5,699 nucleotides of DNA, taken from the NCBI GenBank assembly GCA_030916665.1, contig JAUPWC010000150.1:1-5699 (forward strand), read 5' to 3'. The notes beneath the pieces are model-generated. The model was not told the origin of the DNA and searched no databases. It was given only the letters and a program-made list of their open reading frames with translations. Numbering within the stretch: the first letter of the stretch is position 1; each line of letters opens with the position of its first letter. This document shows, piece after piece, positions 4,661 to 5,699 of the stretch. The stretch is from Verrucomicrobiota bacterium. GTDB taxonomy: Bacteria; Verrucomicrobiota; Verrucomicrobiia; Opitutales; Opitutaceae. A program made the position numbers and the translations under genes.

Positions 4661-4718
4661 TGTAGCGGCGCTCTGTGAGCGCCGTTTCGAACTTCGGCGC
4701 TCATAGACCGCCGCTACA
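4661..4718. repeat. REP-like double-hairpin element at the 3' end of proC
   Basis: Two 24-base arms in opposite orientation (4661-4684 and 4695-4718) agree at 22 of 24 positions and begin TGTAGCGGCG at each outer end; the 10-base centre TTTCGAACTT contains the palindrome TTCGAA. Each arm also folds on itself: the left arm as GGCGCTC-TGT-GAGCGCC with a perfect 7-base-pair stem, the right arm with one central mismatch. The element ends 3 bases before the proC stop codon (4722-4724). This is the form of a BIME/REP pair and may stabilise or end the proC transcript. From recall, TGTAGCGGCGGTC...-type palindromes are frequent in Opitutaceae genomes. Confidence 0.75.
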
Positions 4719-4721
4719 GGG

Positions 4722-5525
4722 TCAGTCCTTCGACAGCTCGCCGGCTCGGCGGGTGGCGGCGGCGACGGTTTCCCTGAGGGTGTCGCGGAACTGACGCTGG
4801 GCGAGGACCTGCAGGCCGGCGTAGGTGGTGCCGTTGGGCGAGGTGACCTTGTCGCGGAGGGCCTCGGGTGTTTCGCCGGTGCGGGCGAGAAGGCGGGCGG
4901 CGCCTAGCACGGTTTCGAGGGCCATCCGCGGGGCGACCTCGGGCGGCAGGCCGGCGGCGAGGGCGGCGTCGCGCAGACCGGCGACGAATTCAAAGAGGAA
5001 GGCTGGGCCGCTGCCACCGACGGCGGTGAGGGCGTCGAAGTATTGTTCGTCGAGCGGGAGGCACACGCCGAGCGCCTCGAGGATGCGGGTGACGAGCGCG
5101 CTGTCATCGGCCGCGAGCGGTTGCAGCGAACAGAAGGGCGTGATGCCGGCGCCGATGGCGGCGGGGGTGTTGGGCATCGTGCGCACGAGATTGCGGGCGT
5201 GCGGGAAGGTGCGGGCGAGGGTGGCGAGTTTTTTGCCGGCGAGGACCGAAAGCACGAGTTTGCCGCGGGTCAGCTCGGCGAGCTGCGGGTCGGCCGCGGC
5301 GAGCGACTGGGGCTTGAACGCGACGATGACGACGTCGGCCGGGCCGAGCAGCTTAGCGAGGTCGGGCTGGTGGGCGATGCCGGTGGCGGCGGCGAGGCGC
5401 GAGGCGGTATCGCCGCCCTTGCTCGTGCAGGCGAGATCGGCGGGGGCGCAAACCTGCTGCGCGAGCAGGCCGCGGACGATGGCCGAGGCGAGGTTGCCGG
5501 CGCCGAGGAACGCGAGCTGGGCCAT
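4722..5525 (-). CDS. proC: Pyrroline-5-carboxylate reductase
   Basis: This enzyme reduces L-1-pyrroline-5-carboxylate to L-proline with NAD(P)H, the last step of proline synthesis, in the cytoplasm. The 267-residue length is normal for the family. The N-terminal Rossmann domain shows FLGAGNLASAIVRGL (6-20), an SKGGDTASRL segment (35-44) where the cofactor phosphate is usually recognised, VVIVAFKPQ (65-73) and VRTMPNTPAAIGAGIT (114-129), a ProC hallmark. The C-terminal helical dimerisation domain carries FDALTAVGGSGPAFLFEF (163-180) and the signature VTSPNGTTYAGLQVL (227-241). All key motifs are present and it looks functional. Start is ATG 5525, only 8 bases after the stop of the upstream histidine kinase gene, so the two are probably one operon. 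No Shine-Dalgarno precedes it, so coupling to the upstream stop is plausible. The REP-like element follows its stop. Confidence 0.97.
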   Translation of the reverse strand: MAQLAFLGAGNLASAIVRGLLAQQVCAPADLACTSKGGDTASRLAAATGIAHQPDLAKLLGPADVVIVAFKPQSLAAADPQLAELTRGKLVLSVLAGKKLATLARTFPHARNLVRTMPNTPAAIGAGITPFCSLQPLAADDSALVTRILEALGVCLPLDEQYFDALTAVGGSGPAFLFEFVAGLRDAALAAGLPPEVAPRMALETVLGAARLLARTGETPEALRDKVTSPNGTTYAGLQVLAQRQFRDTLRETVAAATRRAGELSKD

Positions 5526-5533
5526 GGCGCGGG

Positions 5534-5699
5534 TTACGTCGCCGCCTGGCGGTTGCGGCGTTCCAGCGGATGGCGGATGGTGCAGATGGCACCGCCGCCC
5601 TGGCGGTCGGCGAGGATGACTTCGCCGCCGAGGTTGCGCATCGAGTGGCGGGCGATGGTGAGCCCCATGCCGACGCCGACGGTGTGCTTGGTGCTGGTG
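5534..5699 (-). CDS. C-terminal end of a sensor histidine kinase (partial)
   Basis: The last 54 residues are visible, ending at TAA 5536-5534; the rest lies beyond the right edge. The segment HTVGVGMGLTIARHSMRNLG, then GEVILADRQGGGAICTIRHP, fits the end of a HATPase_c ATP-binding domain: the glycine-rich G2 box (GVGMGLTIAR), the 'GGEV' strand and the 'GGGAxCTIRxP' closing strand. An ATP-dependent two-component kinase is therefore likely. It could instead be a related GHKL ATPase, but the box order fits histidine kinases best. Nothing can be said of its sensor part. It lies directly upstream of proC with an 8-base gap. Confidence 0.85.
   Translation of the reverse strand, partial: TSTKHTVGVGMGLTIARHSMRNLGGEVILADRQGGGAICTIRHPLERRNRQAAT

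Noticed and set aside
4825..5619. 264-codon open frame on the plus strand
   Set aside because: It is antisense to proC, which carries all family motifs. The plus frame is Ser/Arg/Ala-rich shadow sequence.

Overview
The window is GC-rich bacterial chromosomal DNA with closely spaced genes on both strands, separated by intergenic stretches full of short, phased or palindromic repeats. The repeat style, the small 80-residue protein and the lack of Shine-Dalgarno sequences fit a Verrucomicrobiota genome, probably Opitutaceae. This assignment is inferred from recall of family and repeat style, not from a search. I see no phage, transposase, CRISPR array, rRNA or tRNA.

Layout, left to right. Positions 1-182 hold the 3' end of an unrecognised plus-strand gene. 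Positions 242-760 encode a four-repeat TPR protein. About 590 bases (761-1349) hold no convincing gene; they are a mosaic of GA-rich blocks, several hairpins, and three families of short repeats with an 8- to 10-base period, each unit carrying GTG or a variant of it. Positions 1350-2069 encode an uncharacterised protein with an HxD...H pattern that loosely resembles DUF1826. A doubtful small ORF (2122-2298) follows and runs into AT-rich ATTTCAGATT-type repeats. These repeats, plus a stop-codon-spanning hairpin, separate it from two minus-strand membrane protein genes: a two-TM protein with a HAMP-like domain (2364-2822) and a 186-residue uncharacterised membrane protein (3004-3564). Divergent from the latter is a YfcD-like Nudix hydrolase gene on the plus strand (3748-4263). 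The rest lies on the minus strand: a small histidine-rich protein (4360-4602), proC (4722-5525) and the 3' end of a sensor histidine kinase gene (5534-5699, cut by the window edge).

Functionally, only proC (last step of proline synthesis), the Nudix enzyme and the kinase fragment can be assigned confidently. The kinase and proC genes are separated by 8 bases and are probably co-transcribed. The other genes look like independent single units.

I see no clear new multi-gene system. What most deserves a second look is the intergenic material: the GTG-phased repeat families clustered between 1041 and 1269, a 20-base element shared just upstream of two start codons, and a REP-like double hairpin touching the proC stop.
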